Assembly: GCA_049889215.1 (NCBI GenBank)
Contig: JBMHDV010000020.1
Coordinates: forward strand, 62,001-126,000
From: UBA817 sp049889215
GTDB lineage: Bacteria > Margulisbacteria > Marinamargulisbacteria > UBA817
Direction: 5' to 3'
Length of the DNA: 64,000 nucleotides
Position numbers and translations under genes: made by a program. The notes beneath the pieces are model-generated. The model saw only the letters and a program-made list of their open reading frames with translations, did no database searches and was not told where the DNA came from. How positions within the stretch are numbered: position 1 is the first letter of the stretch; every line of letters starts with the position of its first letter. Below, in pieces: positions 8,512 through 17,205 of the stretch.

Positions 8512-8958
8512 TTACCCTTTCACAAATGGTACTGGTTGTTGAGCTTCATGCTTGTGCTCTTCTCCAGCATAATAAAATACTTTAGTTTGTAACATACGAC
8601 CGTGAGAATTATGAGGCAGCATACCATTAACTGCTTTCTTTAAAGCTTCGGTTGGCTTACGATCCATTAATTTTTCCAATGTCGTTTCTTTTAATCCACC
8701 TGGATACCCAGAATGTCGATAATATTTCTTATCTGTTAATTTTCGTCCAGTTACCTTAATCTTCTCTGCATTAATAACAACAACATACTGATGATTAAAT
8801 GCACCAGGAGTATATGTTGGTGAATACTTGCCCAATACCAATGAAGAAATATCAGCAGCTGCTCGTCCTAGTATTTTTTCATTCGCATCGTAAACGACCC
8901 ATGAGTCTTTTAAACTATCTTTTTTGGGGTAAAACGATTTTAATTGCTTTTTTTTCAT
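8512..8958 (-). CDS. rplM: 50S ribosomal protein L13
   Basis: The 148-residue product has the L13 hallmarks: WVVYDANEKILGRAAADIS near the N-terminus, VVVINAEKIKVTGRK in the middle, YYRHSGYPGGLK and AVNGMLPHNSHGR later. L13 is an early-assembly large-subunit protein. It stands immediately before rpsI and after truA, the cyanobacterial-type order truA-rplM-rpsI. Confidence 0.98.
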   Translation of the reverse strand: MKKKQLKSFYPKKDSLKDSWVVYDANEKILGRAAADISSLVLGKYSPTYTPGAFNHQYVVVINAEKIKVTGRKLTDKKYYRHSGYPGGLKETTLEKLMDRKPTEALKKAVNGMLPHNSHGRMLQTKVFYYAGEEHKHEAQQPVPFVKG

Positions 8959-8979
8959 AAATGACCACCTTAGTAAATT

Positions 8980-9741
8980 TTAATAGGATACAACTGAAAG
9001 ATGTAATCCTTGTGCTGGCGCAAGTGAATAATTCATCGGACGACAAACACAAATATAGTCTATTAGGTTATCCATATTAGTAAAATTCACCATAGAATGC
9101 AAGAGTATGCCAGTAATATGTCGTACCATTCGATATAAAAAACCATTTGCACGAACACTTAATCGATAAATTGTAATGTCAGTACCAAACAACGGGGTGT
9201 ATGTTTCGATATTTAATACCACGTCGATTACTGTACGAACTGTTGACGGAACATCAGAAGTATTACATAAGATCTGCCAATCTTTAGTTCCACAAAAAAC
9301 ACGCTTTAAATCATTATTTGAGGGAATAAAACGAGGTGCATCAAACAGTAACGTCACTGAATTCAATAAATAATGAGGCAAAGCATGATCAAACGTAAAT
9401 AAATAATCATACGAGCGTTCTGTAGCAGAACTTAATGCATGAAAGGTAGTTGAAACTGGGTCAATCGAACGTAATATAATACCGTCTTTAACTAAATGTT
9501 TTAAAAAAGCAACTTGAATTCGATCAATTGAAAAGTCAAACGAGAAATCAGCATGAAACACCATATGATGAGCATGAACAGCAGTATCTGTACGTCCTGC
9601 AGGAATACAACGGATATGTTGTTTAAAAAGTTCAAAAAACAAAGATTCTATTCGCCCAAAAACAGTGTGTTGATTGGGCTGTTTTTGTGAACCTTGAAAG
9701 CCCCCCCCTAAATATGAAATAGTAAATTTAAATCGACTCAA
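8980..9741 (-). CDS. truA: tRNA pseudouridine(38-40) synthase
   Basis: TruA converts uridines 38-40 in the tRNA anticodon arm to pseudouridine. The 253-residue product has the catalytic motif AGRTDTAVHA with the nucleophilic Asp at residue 52, and the C-terminal NGFLYRMVRHITGIL motif of the family. The start codon is TTG at 9741, giving MSRFKFTISYLGGGFQGSQ, which matches the usual TruA N-terminus; no ATG exists further upstream that would fit. It lies 6 nt after rplQ. Confidence 0.95.
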   Translation of the reverse strand: MSRFKFTISYLGGGFQGSQKQPNQHTVFGRIESLFFELFKQHIRCIPAGRTDTAVHAHHMVFHADFSFDFSIDRIQVAFLKHLVKDGIILRSIDPVSTTFHALSSATERSYDYLFTFDHALPHYLLNSVTLLFDAPRFIPSNNDLKRVFCGTKDWQILCNTSDVPSTVRTVIDVVLNIETYTPLFGTDITIYRLSVRANGFLYRMVRHITGILLHSMVNFTNMDNLIDYICVCRPMNYSLAPAQGLHLSVVSY

Positions 9742-9747
9742 TACAAA

Positions 9748-10098
9748 TTAAGCAAATTCGATTTGGGTTACAGGTGATGCGTCGCCACGACGAAAACCTA
9801 ATTTAATTAACCGAGTATAACCACCGTTTCGATCGGCGTAAGACTTGGCAGTTACATCAAATAATTTTTTGATAGCATCTTTATTTGGTAACAATTTTAA
9901 AGCTTGTCTTCTTGCGTGCAAATCACCACGCTTAGCTAAAGTAATTAAACGCTCTACGTAACGTTGAGTTTCTTTTGCCCTAACATCAGTTGTCTTGATT
10001 TTATCATGAGTAATCAAAGATAATGTCAACGATCGTAATAACGCGATTCGTTGATCGGTAGGTTTACTTAGTTTTTTATTGCCTTTTTTATGTCTCAT
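9748..10098 (-). CDS. rplQ: 50S ribosomal protein L17
   Basis: The 116-residue product begins MRHKKGNKKLSKPTDQR and contains LRSLTLSLITHDKIKTTD and AKETQRYVERLITLAK, all diagnostic for L17, a protein lining the exit tunnel region. It follows rpoA by 8 nt, the universal rpoA-rplQ pair, and has normal length. Confidence 0.98.
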   Translation of the reverse strand: MRHKKGNKKLSKPTDQRIALLRSLTLSLITHDKIKTTDVRAKETQRYVERLITLAKRGDLHARRQALKLLPNKDAIKKLFDVTAKSYADRNGGYTRLIKLGFRRGDASPVTQIEFA

Positions 10099-10106
10099 GT
10101 TAAATC

Positions 10107-11063
10107 CTAGTCCTGTACACTTAATGCAAGATCATATTCTTTAAGTTTAGCATTGATCTCTTCTGCACTCTTCTTACCAAAGTTTTTAATATTATAAAGA
10201 TCGGTTAAATCTTTTTTAATTAACTCACCAACAGTATTAATATTTGCTTTTTTCAAACAGTTTAATGAACGTGCTGATAACTCTAGATCTTCAACAGAAA
10301 TTTCGAATACTTTATTAACTTCACCTTCAGCATCCGCATCTTCATCTTCAGTTAAATTAACATCCTCAAAAACTGGTCGTCGATTAAGTTCACCGAATAA
10401 ACTAAGACGATCCATTAACTGAGAAGCGGCCGTTTTCATACAATCTTCTGTTGAAACACTTCCGTTGCTCCAAAGTTCAATTTTCAATTTATCGTAATTA
10501 AGATCTTGTCCAACACGTGTATCTTCTACTACGTGGTTAACTCGATCAATAGGTGAAAATGAAGAATCTACAAATATACGAGAAATTTCTGCACCTTCAC
10601 GCTGTTGGTCTTCAGATGCACGGTAGCCAATATTTTTTTCAATGGTAAATGTAATTTTCACTTTGGATTTTTTATCAGTAATTGAACAAATATGTTGATC
10701 TGGGTTAATTAACTTTACATCAACAGGAAGATTGAAATCAGAAGCTTTCACTTCTTTTTCACCATCAGCATCAAGAGTAATGGTTCGAACAGGGTCTCCT
10801 TCATACAAACCAAAAACGACACTCTTTAAATTAAAGATAATATCCAAAACATCTTCTTGAACACCTTCAATAGAATCAAATTCATGTTTAACGCCTTCTA
10901 TATTTAAAGATGTTAAAGCAACACCTTCAATTGAAGAAAGAACAACACGACGCAGCGAGTTACCAATAGTTAAACCCATACCACGTTCCAACGGAGACAT
11001 TTCAAAAATGCCGTAAGTTTCACTTACCTGATCAAATTTTACCCATGTATCTAAATTTTTCAT
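10107..11063 (-). CDS. rpoA: RNA polymerase alpha subunit
   Basis: The 318-residue product has the alpha N-terminal dimerisation domain (ERGMGLTIGNSLRRVVLSS; SIEGVALTSLNIEGVKHEF) that scaffolds beta and beta', an acidic linker (about 235-250) and the alpha C-terminal domain with LSARSLNCLKKANINTVGEL and the helix-hairpin region NFGKKSAEEINAKL that binds UP elements and activators. It is preceded directly by rpsK; the rpsD gene that often separates them is absent here. Confidence 0.98.
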   Translation of the reverse strand: MKNLDTWVKFDQVSETYGIFEMSPLERGMGLTIGNSLRRVVLSSIEGVALTSLNIEGVKHEFDSIEGVQEDVLDIIFNLKSVVFGLYEGDPVRTITLDADGEKEVKASDFNLPVDVKLINPDQHICSITDKKSKVKITFTIEKNIGYRASEDQQREGAEISRIFVDSSFSPIDRVNHVVEDTRVGQDLNYDKLKIELWSNGSVSTEDCMKTAASQLMDRLSLFGELNRRPVFEDVNLTEDEDADAEGEVNKVFEISVEDLELSARSLNCLKKANINTVGELIKKDLTDLYNIKNFGKKSAEEINAKLKEYDLALSVQD

Positions 11064-11077
11064 ATTAACCTCCCTGA

Positions 11078-11461
11078 TTAAACTCGACGTCTTTTTTTAG
11101 GACGACAACCATTATGTGGCATTGGTGTTGAATCCGTAATTGAACGTATAACTAAGCCAGCCGATTGTAATGCACGAATCGCAGTTTCTCTACCTGCCCC
11201 AGGCCCTTTAACAAGAACATCAACTTCCAAAACACCCATTTCAACAGCTTTTTGACCAGCTTGTTCTGCAGCTAATTGTGCAGCAAAAGGTGTTCCTTTT
11301 TTACTTCCTTTAAAGCCCATCATACCAGTAGATGCCCAAGACATAACGTGTCCAGATGCATCTGTAATAGACACTATAGTGTTATTAAACGTTGACTTAA
11401 TATGTGCAACTGCAACCAGTACATTTCTTGTTTGTTGTTTAGTTTTCTTTTTAGTAGACAT
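11078..11461 (-). CDS. rpsK: 30S ribosomal protein S11
   Basis: The 127-residue product shows the S11 signatures GVAHIKSTFNNTIVS-type (here AVAHIKSTFNNTIVSITD), SSGMMGFKGSKKGTPFAAQ-like segment and the C-terminal TPMPHNGCRPKKRRRV. S11 forms part of the platform next to the E-site mRNA. Normal length; 11 nt after rpsM. Confidence 0.98.
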   Translation of the reverse strand: MSTKKKTKQQTRNVLVAVAHIKSTFNNTIVSITDASGHVMSWASTGMMGFKGSKKGTPFAAQLAAEQAGQKAVEMGVLEVDVLVKGPGAGRETAIRALQSAGLVIRSITDSTPMPHNGCRPKKRRRV

Positions 11462-11472
11462 TCATTATCTCC

Positions 11473-11844
11473 TTATGCAGCTTTCTTCTTACCTGCAACA
11501 GCAATCTTTTTACCACGCTTGGTACGAGCATTCGTATGAGTACGTTGACCACGAACTGGCAACTTTAACTTATGACGGCGCCCTTTATAGCAGCCGATTT
11601 CTTCAAGTCGTCGTATATCTTGTACATTAGCAATACGCTTATCCCCTTCTACAACTTCCTTACGAACACGATCACGGATAGAAACAATCTCAGCTTCAAC
11701 TAGGTCCTTAACTCGTTTTGATGGATCCAACCCCAATTCAACAATAATTTTATTCGCCAAAAATGGACCAATACCATAAATATATGTAAGCGCTATAATT
11801 AATCGCTTATCTTTTGGTAAATCTACACCTACTATACGAGCCAT
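11473..11844 (-). CDS. rpsM: 30S ribosomal protein S13
   Basis: The 123-residue product begins MARIVGVDLPKDKRLIIALTYI and carries the IYGIG helix-two-turn-helix motif and the basic tail GQRTHTNARTKRG that contacts P-site tRNA. It heads the alpha block after rpmJ, with a TAGGAGGAAAT ribosome site upstream. Confidence 0.98.
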   Translation of the reverse strand: MARIVGVDLPKDKRLIIALTYIYGIGPFLANKIIVELGLDPSKRVKDLVEAEIVSIRDRVRKEVVEGDKRIANVQDIRRLEEIGCYKGRRHKLKLPVRGQRTHTNARTKRGKKIAVAGKKKAA

Positions 11845-11858
11845 ATTCTAATTTCCTC

Positions 11859-11972
11859 CTAACCTTGTTTCTGCTTATGTTTTGGATTTTCACATATAAC
11901 CATTACTCGACGATTTCGAGTAATGATCCGACATTTCTCACACATTTTTTTAACTGATGCTCTAACTTTCAT
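11859..11972 (-). CDS. rpmJ: 50S ribosomal protein L36
   Basis: This short gene encodes 37 residues beginning MKVRASVKKMCEKCRIITR, with the zinc ligands of the C+ form of L36: Cys11, Cys14, Cys27 and His32 (C-x2-C-x12-C-x4-H). A GAGGAAAT ribosome site lies just upstream of the ATG. It sits between map and rpsM. The infA gene usually found beside it is absent, and the 106-nt gap to map cannot hold it. Confidence 0.95.
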   Translation of the reverse strand: MKVRASVKKMCEKCRIITRNRRVMVICENPKHKQKQG

Positions 11973-12078
11973 ATTTCCTCAATTTTTATACACGAATACT
12001 GTGCTTAAATTTTTATAGATTACTAATTTAACGTGAATTTAGTCATTACGCAATGGTTAATGCATTTTTTTTTAAATT

Positions 12079-12825
12079 TCAACCATTTCCTAACGTTAAA
12101 ATTTCAACAGAATCTTCTGTTATAAGAATTGTATTTTCATAATGCGCAGATAATTGTCGATCTTGAGTAACAATTGTCCATTGGTCATCCAATGTTTCAA
12201 TATCTGGAGTTCCAATATTAACCATTGGTTCAATAGCCATCGTCATTCCCGGCTTTAGAACCATTCCTGTGCCAGGTTTGCCATAATTTGGAATCAAAGG
12301 CTCTTCATGTAAAGAAGAACCAACACCATGACTATATAAATCCTTAACAATAGTTAAACCGTGAGCCTCAACATAAGATTGAATGCCATACGATATATCT
12401 CCCAAACGTGATCCAGCTTTTATGCCCTTCATTGATTCAAAAAAAGATTGTTGTGTAACTTCGGCCAAATGTTTTGCCTGATCAGACACTTCACCTATCA
12501 AAAAGGTACGCGCAGCATCAGCATAATAACCGTTATACTTAACACCAATATCGATAGACACAATATCCCCATCAAAAAAGTATTTATCTGGATGAGGAAT
12601 TCCATGCACAATCTCTTCGTTTTTAGAAATACATGTAGAATATTTATAACCTTGGTAGCCAAGAAAACCAGCTGAAGCACCTTTTCCTTCAATAAAAGAC
12701 TGAACTTGTTGATCTATCTGCAGCGCACTAATACCCTCATGAATGATGGAAGAAACATGCTCAAACGTTTGGGCAAGAATTTTACCCGCATGTTTCATGG
12801 ATTGGATTTTTATCGATTGAGACAT
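12079..12825 (-). CDS. map: Methionine aminopeptidase, type I
   Basis: Map removes the initiator Met from nascent proteins. The 248-residue product has the pita-bread-fold metal ligands: Asp pair in SIDIGVKYNGYYADAART, His in YSHGVGSSLHEEP, Glu in MAIEPMVN and Glu in HYENTILIT. No N-terminal zinc-finger extension is present, so it is the short type I form. It follows adk by 2 nt in the conserved secY-adk-map order. Confidence 0.97.
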   Translation of the reverse strand: MSQSIKIQSMKHAGKILAQTFEHVSSIIHEGISALQIDQQVQSFIEGKGASAGFLGYQGYKYSTCISKNEEIVHGIPHPDKYFFDGDIVSIDIGVKYNGYYADAARTFLIGEVSDQAKHLAEVTQQSFFESMKGIKAGSRLGDISYGIQSYVEAHGLTIVKDLYSHGVGSSLHEEPLIPNYGKPGTGMVLKPGMTMAIEPMVNIGTPDIETLDDQWTIVTQDRQLSAHYENTILITEDSVEILTLGNG

Positions 12826-12827
12826 AT

Positions 12828-13475
12828 TTAAACAGATACCTGGAAAGATTCAATTAGGTCAGACAATTGTTTGCTAATGGTTGAAATAGATTGCATACAA
12901 TCGATTCGTTGTAATGATGAGTTGTAATATGAAAGAAGTGGGGATGTTTCCTCTTGATAAACATTAAAACGATGCGTGACCTTCTCTTCAGTATCATCAT
13001 CTCGAGTAATTAAATACGGTTGTACATCAACTGGAGCAGGTTTGGATACCTTATGATAAACGTCGTTATTTCTCGAATCTATCTGTCGGCCACTAATTCG
13101 GTCTATTGAAGCTTTTAATGATAAATCAAAGTACAAAACAGATGAGAGAGATAGCCCTTGAGACGTTAATAATTCATCAAAAGCATGTGCTTGAGCAATT
13201 GTTCTAGGAAAACCATCAAAAATAGCGCCTGAAACTTTTGCTTCAACCAATTGATTCAAGCGATTACTAATAATCGAAATAATGATATCATCAGATACTA
13301 AATTACCAGAATCAATAACTTGTTTAACTTGCTGACCTAATTCTGAACCTGATGAGACCTCAGAACGCAACATGTCACCCGTGGATAAATGTGAGTAACC
13401 GAATTGATCTCTCAAATATTGAGCTTGAGTTCCCTTACCTGATCCAGCTGGACCCAATAAAATAATAATGTTCAT
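12828..13475 (-). CDS. adk: Adenylate kinase
   Basis: Adk catalyses ATP + AMP to 2 ADP. The 215-residue product has the P-loop GPAGSGKGTQ at residues 7-16, the AMP-binding stretch STGDMLR, DGFPRTIAQA and the long LID domain (GRQIDSRNNDVYH to RDDDTEEKVTHR) without the four zinc cysteines. The ATG overlaps the secY stop by 1 nt (TAATG), so translation is coupled to secY. Confidence 0.98.
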   Translation of the reverse strand: MNIIILLGPAGSGKGTQAQYLRDQFGYSHLSTGDMLRSEVSSGSELGQQVKQVIDSGNLVSDDIIISIISNRLNQLVEAKVSGAIFDGFPRTIAQAHAFDELLTSQGLSLSSVLYFDLSLKASIDRISGRQIDSRNNDVYHKVSKPAPVDVQPYLITRDDDTEEKVTHRFNVYQEETSPLLSYYNSSLQRIDCMQSISTISKQLSDLIESFQVSV

Positions 13476-14737
13476 TAATTAACCATACTTTCATATTCTT
13501 TTTGAAGAATAAAACTATCAATTTGTTTCAAAAGGTCTAAAGCAACTCCTACAATAATCAATAATGCAGTACCACCCAACCCCATGAAACTATTCACATT
13601 TGTTGTAGCAGCACCAATAATCGGTAATAAAGCGATTAAAGATAAAAAGAATGCACCAAAGAATGTAAGTTTTGTAACAATCGCCTCTAAATACTTTTCG
13701 GTAGGTTTACCTGGTCGAACGCCCATTATAAAACCACCGTATTTTTTAATATTTGTAGAAAGTTCTATTGGACTAAAAGAAATCGCTGTATAAAAATATG
13801 TAAAGAAGAATATTAAAAAGCAAAAAAACAAATTATAAATTATTCCGTCATAAGTATAATATTTAGAAAAAAACTGCTGGATTGCCTCAACGGGAATAAA
13901 ATTAGAAATAACAAGAGGGAATTGCAATAATGCTGATGCAAATATAATTGGTAATACCCCACCTTGAATCAAACGTAACGGTATGTACGTCGCTTGTCCG
14001 CCATACATTTTTCTGCCAACAACACGTTTAGCATACTGTACTGATATCTTACGTTGAGCTTCTTGTATAATAACAATTGAAAAAATGATAAATATCAAAA
14101 TAAATACCATAAGAAACACACTAATAGGATTTGTTCCAGCTTGAACCAACGAAACAGTATTTTTAACATAAAATGGCATTTGAGAAATAATACCAATAAA
14201 AATTAACAATGATGCACCATTTCCAATACCGTTTTCAGTCATTAGTTCACCAACATACATAACTAAACAAGCACCGGCTACCAAACCAACGGTAGAGTAA
14301 ATAAAAAAGAATGGAAACGATACATTAGCTAAAAGAAACCCTTTAAAACCAATCGTAATAACCACAGCTTGAATAATAGCAAGGAGTACCGTCAAATAGC
14401 GAGTATACTGAGAGATACGTTTACGACCTGACTCACCTTCTTCGAGCATCGATTTAAACTCAGGTATCGCATAGGACATCAATTGCATAATAATAGATGC
14501 ATTAATGTAAGGAAGTATCCCTAAAGAAAAAAGAGAAAAACGACTAAAGGAACCTCCAGAAAATAAATCAATAAATGAAATTAAACTATTATTATTTATT
14601 AAATTATTAAGATCAGATAAATCAATACCAGAAATAGGAATATGAGACCCTAATCGATAAAAGACTAACATTACCAACGAATAAAGTATTCGTCGCTGTA
14701 AATCTTTATATTTAAAAATAGCTGATATAAAACCCAT
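13475..14737 (-). CDS. secY: Protein translocase subunit SecY
   Basis: SecY forms the protein-conducting channel of the Sec translocon with SecE (37809-37994). The 420-residue product has about ten hydrophobic spans and the family motifs LGIMPYI-like (LGILPYINASIIMQL) in the N-terminal part, GGQATYIPLRLIQGGVLPIIFAS in the middle, and RPGKPTEKYL near the C-terminus. It is coupled to rplO upstream (1-nt overlap) and to adk downstream. Confidence 0.98.
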   Translation of the reverse strand: MGFISAIFKYKDLQRRILYSLVMLVFYRLGSHIPISGIDLSDLNNLINNNSLISFIDLFSGGSFSRFSLFSLGILPYINASIIMQLMSYAIPEFKSMLEEGESGRKRISQYTRYLTVLLAIIQAVVITIGFKGFLLANVSFPFFFIYSTVGLVAGACLVMYVGELMTENGIGNGASLLIFIGIISQMPFYVKNTVSLVQAGTNPISVFLMVFILIFIIFSIVIIQEAQRKISVQYAKRVVGRKMYGGQATYIPLRLIQGGVLPIIFASALLQFPLVISNFIPVEAIQQFFSKYYTYDGIIYNLFFCFLIFFFTYFYTAISFSPIELSTNIKKYGGFIMGVRPGKPTEKYLEAIVTKLTFFGAFFLSLIALLPIIGAATTNVNSFMGLGGTALLIIVGVALDLLKQIDSFILQKEYESMVN

Positions 14738-15243
14738 TAATTTAATATAACAACAGAACAGCCAATTTTTTCTAGCTTTTCTTTTAAAGCATTAGAAATA
14801 GCATGCAGTTCGATTGATTTAATATTAAACTCTTTTGGAATTTCTCCTACAAATTTGACTTTATCAGATGATCTAACATATTTAAAATCTATTAAATGCT
14901 TCAACTCAATTGAATCATCAAAACGTGAATAATTTAGATTTTCTAAATTGATAATGGCAAATTGTTTTTTGAATATATTTGTAAAGCCACGTTTTTTAGG
15001 AATTCGACGATAAAGTGGATTTTGACCACCTTCAAAACCTCGTTTTCTGGAGAAACCAGAACGGGATTTTTGTCCTTTATGACCACGACCACATTCACCA
15101 CCATAACCTGAAGCATTTCCTCGACCAACACGTTTTCGGTTTGAAGTAGATCCTTGAAAAGGGGATAACTCATTAAGTTTAATGTCTACAACATCATTTG
15201 AAGATTTTGCTTTTGTTGGCTCTTTTGTTTTAGTTTGAGGCAT
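14737..15243 (-). CDS. rplO: 50S ribosomal protein L15
   Basis: The L15 core starts near residue 22 (IKLNELSPFQGS) and contains the Gly/Arg-rich RVGRGNASGYGGECGRGHKGQKSR segment that threads into 23S rRNA. The open frame reaches back to a TTG at 15267, but the ATG at 15243 (MPQTKTKEP) is chosen because AAGGAG ends 6 nt before it. That leaves a 168-residue protein with a ~20-residue low-complexity N-terminal extension. The start overlaps the end of rpsE by 14 nt. rpmD (L30), normally between rpsE and rplO, is missing. Confidence 0.95.
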   Translation of the reverse strand: MPQTKTKEPTKAKSSNDVVDIKLNELSPFQGSTSNRKRVGRGNASGYGGECGRGHKGQKSRSGFSRKRGFEGGQNPLYRRIPKKRGFTNIFKKQFAIINLENLNYSRFDDSIELKHLIDFKYVRSSDKVKFVGEIPKEFNIKSIELHAISNALKEKLEKIGCSVVILN

Positions 15244-15787
15244 CTTCATCTCCTTCATTATTTTCAACAGAAGCTACAACACGTTTACCACCCAAGGAGA
15301 TTTTAACACCTCGACGAGCTTCAACGTCGGATAACTTCTTTAACTTTTTCAATCCTTCTAAAGCTGCTTTAGCCATATTTAATGAATTGTTAGAACCAAT
15401 AGATTTAGCAACAATATTTTCGATACCTAATGATTCTAAAAGAATTCGAATAGAACCACCTGCAATTACACCAGTTCCTTCTGGAGCAGGACGTAAAACA
15501 ACTTTTGAAGCTTTGTATTCTCCAACTATACGATGAGGTATGGTGCCATTTACAACGTTAATATCAAACATTTGCTTTTTTGCTTTATCTATACTTCTAC
15601 GAATTGCTAATGGAACTTCTTTTGATTTAGCTGTTGCTAAACCAACACTTCCCTTTTGATCACCAACAATAACAAATGCTCTAAAGGCCAGTTTCTTACC
15701 ACCTTTATTTACTTTTGTTACTCGATTAACCTTTATAAGTTTTTCGAAAAGTTTTTCTTGATTATCTTCATGTGCATTATATGACAT
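15230..15787 (-). CDS. rpsE: 30S ribosomal protein S5
   Basis: The 185-residue product has the S5 double-stranded-RNA-binding domain (KLIKVNRVTKVNKGGKKLAF, then VVGDQKGSVGLATAKSKEV) and the C-terminal domain motif APEGTGVIAGGSIRILLESLGI. S5 shapes the mRNA entry and helps fidelity. The C-terminal tail is acidic (EGDEDASN), slightly longer than usual, and overlaps the rplO start. Confidence 0.98.
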   Translation of the reverse strand: MSYNAHEDNQEKLFEKLIKVNRVTKVNKGGKKLAFRAFVIVGDQKGSVGLATAKSKEVPLAIRRSIDKAKKQMFDINVVNGTIPHRIVGEYKASKVVLRPAPEGTGVIAGGSIRILLESLGIENIVAKSIGSNNSLNMAKAALEGLKKLKKLSDVEARRGVKISLGGKRVVASVENNEGDEDASN

Positions 15788-15789
15788 TT

Positions 15790-16071
15790 TTAAAACTCCA
15801 ACCCAGCTTCTCGAGCTCCTTTAGCTAAAGATTCAACTCGACCATGATAAATATTACCATTACGGTCAAAACGAATAGATTTAACTTTTAGCTCTTTTGC
15901 CTTTTTACCAATTTCCTCACCAACTTTATAAGAATTCTCAACATTAGCTTGATTAAACTTTAAAGATAGTGTTGAAGATTCAGCAATAACGTTATTATTT
16001 TCATCAATAAGCATTGCATAAAGGTGCTTTAAGGTTTTATTTACTTTAAGTGTATGTATTGCTTTTGTCAT
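15790..16071 (-). CDS. rplR: 50S ribosomal protein L18, short N-terminus
   Basis: The conserved body aligns from the LKVNKTLKHLYAMLID strand to the FDRNGNIYHGRV and AREAGLEF ends that mark L18, the 5S rRNA-binding protein. The ATG at 16071 lies 1 nt after the rplF stop and has an AAGG ribosome site upstream, giving only 93 residues. Typical L18 has about 115-120 residues with a basic N-terminal segment of ~20 residues, which is absent here. The same frame stays open upstream inside rplF and happens to encode basic residues; a TTG seven codons upstream would restore only a little of this, so the ATG is preferred. Confidence 0.92.
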   Translation of the reverse strand: MTKAIHTLKVNKTLKHLYAMLIDENNNVIAESSTLSLKFNQANVENSYKVGEEIGKKAKELKVKSIRFDRNGNIYHGRVESLAKGAREAGLEF

Positions 16072-16072
16072 G

Positions 16073-16597
16073 TTACTTAACCTTCTTTCCAACCTTTTTA
16101 ATAATTCTATCTTGTATACGTTTAATACCCTTCTCTTTGTAAGGATCCTTTTTTGCAGGTCGTAATTTAATAATTTCCGCACAAGCTTGACCAACAAGTT
16201 GCTTATCAATGCCTGAAATTTTAATTTCAGTTGGATTCACAACCTCAGCCTTTATACCTTCTGGTAAATCAAAAGAAACAGGATGTGAATAACCTAAGTT
16301 AAAGTTTAGTGTAGAACCTGATAAAGCAGCTCTATAACCAACTCCCTTTAAGGTTAATGTTTCACTGTAACCATTAGTTACGCCTTCAACCAAATTTTTA
16401 ATTAATGCACAATGTAAACCTAAAATAGCTTTATTTTCACATTGAACTTCAATTGAATTATCTTCAACTTTTAAAGAAACATTATTTTTGATGGTTAGTG
16501 TTAACTCACCTAATTTACCCTTGATCTTCAACTCATTTTTATCATATGTTACATCAAGAGAATCAGTTTTTATTGGTTTACGAGCTAATTTACTCAT
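16073..16597 (-). CDS. rplF: 50S ribosomal protein L6
   Basis: The 174-residue product begins MSKLARKPI, the usual L6 start (MSRIGKKPI type), and ends with the conserved second domain PTEIKISGIDKQLVGQ and DPYKEKGIK. A GGGAGG ribosome site precedes the ATG at 16597; the longer frame to a TTG at 16630 has no support. L6 sits near the factor-binding site. It starts 1 nt after rpsH. Confidence 0.96.
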   Translation of the reverse strand: MSKLARKPIKTDSLDVTYDKNELKIKGKLGELTLTIKNNVSLKVEDNSIEVQCENKAILGLHCALIKNLVEGVTNGYSETLTLKGVGYRAALSGSTLNFNLGYSHPVSFDLPEGIKAEVVNPTEIKISGIDKQLVGQACAEIIKLRPAKKDPYKEKGIKRIQDRIIKKVGKKVK

Positions 16598-16598
16598 T

Positions 16599-17000
16599 TT
16601 AGAAAACCTCCCCGATAACTTCACCGCCAATATTTTTTAAACGAGCTTCTTTACCAGATAAAATACCTTGTGATGTTGATAAAATTAATGTACCAAAACC
16701 GTTGAGTACTTTATATATATCCTTCTTTTTAGTATAAATTCGTTTAGAAGGCTTTGAAACACGACGAATACTTTCAATTAATGGCTGGCCTTGTTCATCA
16801 TATTTTAATGAAATTTTTAACTGACGTTTGTTGATGTCAGTATTCACAATTTCATAACCATTAATATAACCTTCATTAGCTAATATTTTAGCTATCTCAC
16901 ACTTAACATTTGAATATTGAAATGATACAGAATCAAATGAAACGATTTGAGCGTTTCTAATTCTTGTAAACATATCTGCAATTGGATCTATAACTGTCAT
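16599..17000 (-). CDS. rpsH: 30S ribosomal protein S8
   Basis: The 133-residue product begins with DPIADMFTRIRNAQ, the invariant S8 N-terminus, and ends with LILSTSQGILSGKEARLKNIGGEV, matching the S8 STS-x-G signature that binds 16S rRNA helix 21. In other bacteria S8 represses spc operon translation; no matching leader is assessed here. Confidence 0.98.
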   Translation of the reverse strand: MTVIDPIADMFTRIRNAQIVSFDSVSFQYSNVKCEIAKILANEGYINGYEIVNTDINKRQLKISLKYDEQGQPLIESIRRVSKPSKRIYTKKKDIYKVLNGFGTLILSTSQGILSGKEARLKNIGGEVIGEVF

Positions 17001-17013
17001 AGTTTAACTCTCC

Positions 17014-17193
17014 TTACCAAGATGATTTTGTAACACCAGGTAATTTAGCTGATGTAGCTAAATTTCTGAAACAAATCCGACATATACCGAAAAAACGAAT
17101 ATAGCCTCTTGGTCGACCACACAGATTACATCGATTACGATGCTGTGCACCAGATTTCTTTTTATTCTTTTCTACCATTGCTTTTTTAGCCAT
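17014..17193 (-). CDS. rpsN: 30S ribosomal protein S14, zinc-binding short form
   Basis: This 59-residue S14 has two CxxC pairs (CNLC and CRIC) and ends LATSAKLPGVTKSSW, the typical C-terminus (usual GVKKASW). This is the short zinc-ribbon form (about 61 residues), not the long zinc-free form. It lies between rplE and rpsH; AAGGAGAACTAC precedes the ATG. Confidence 0.95.
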   Translation of the reverse strand: MAKKAMVEKNKKKSGAQHRNRCNLCGRPRGYIRFFGICRICFRNLATSAKLPGVTKSSW

Positions 17194-17205
17194 ATGTAGT
17201 TCTCC

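Noticed and set aside
16073..16209. Extended rplR start at 16209
   Set aside because: It would overlap rplF by 137 nt, has no ribosome site, and the first part has no L18 similarity apart from being basic.
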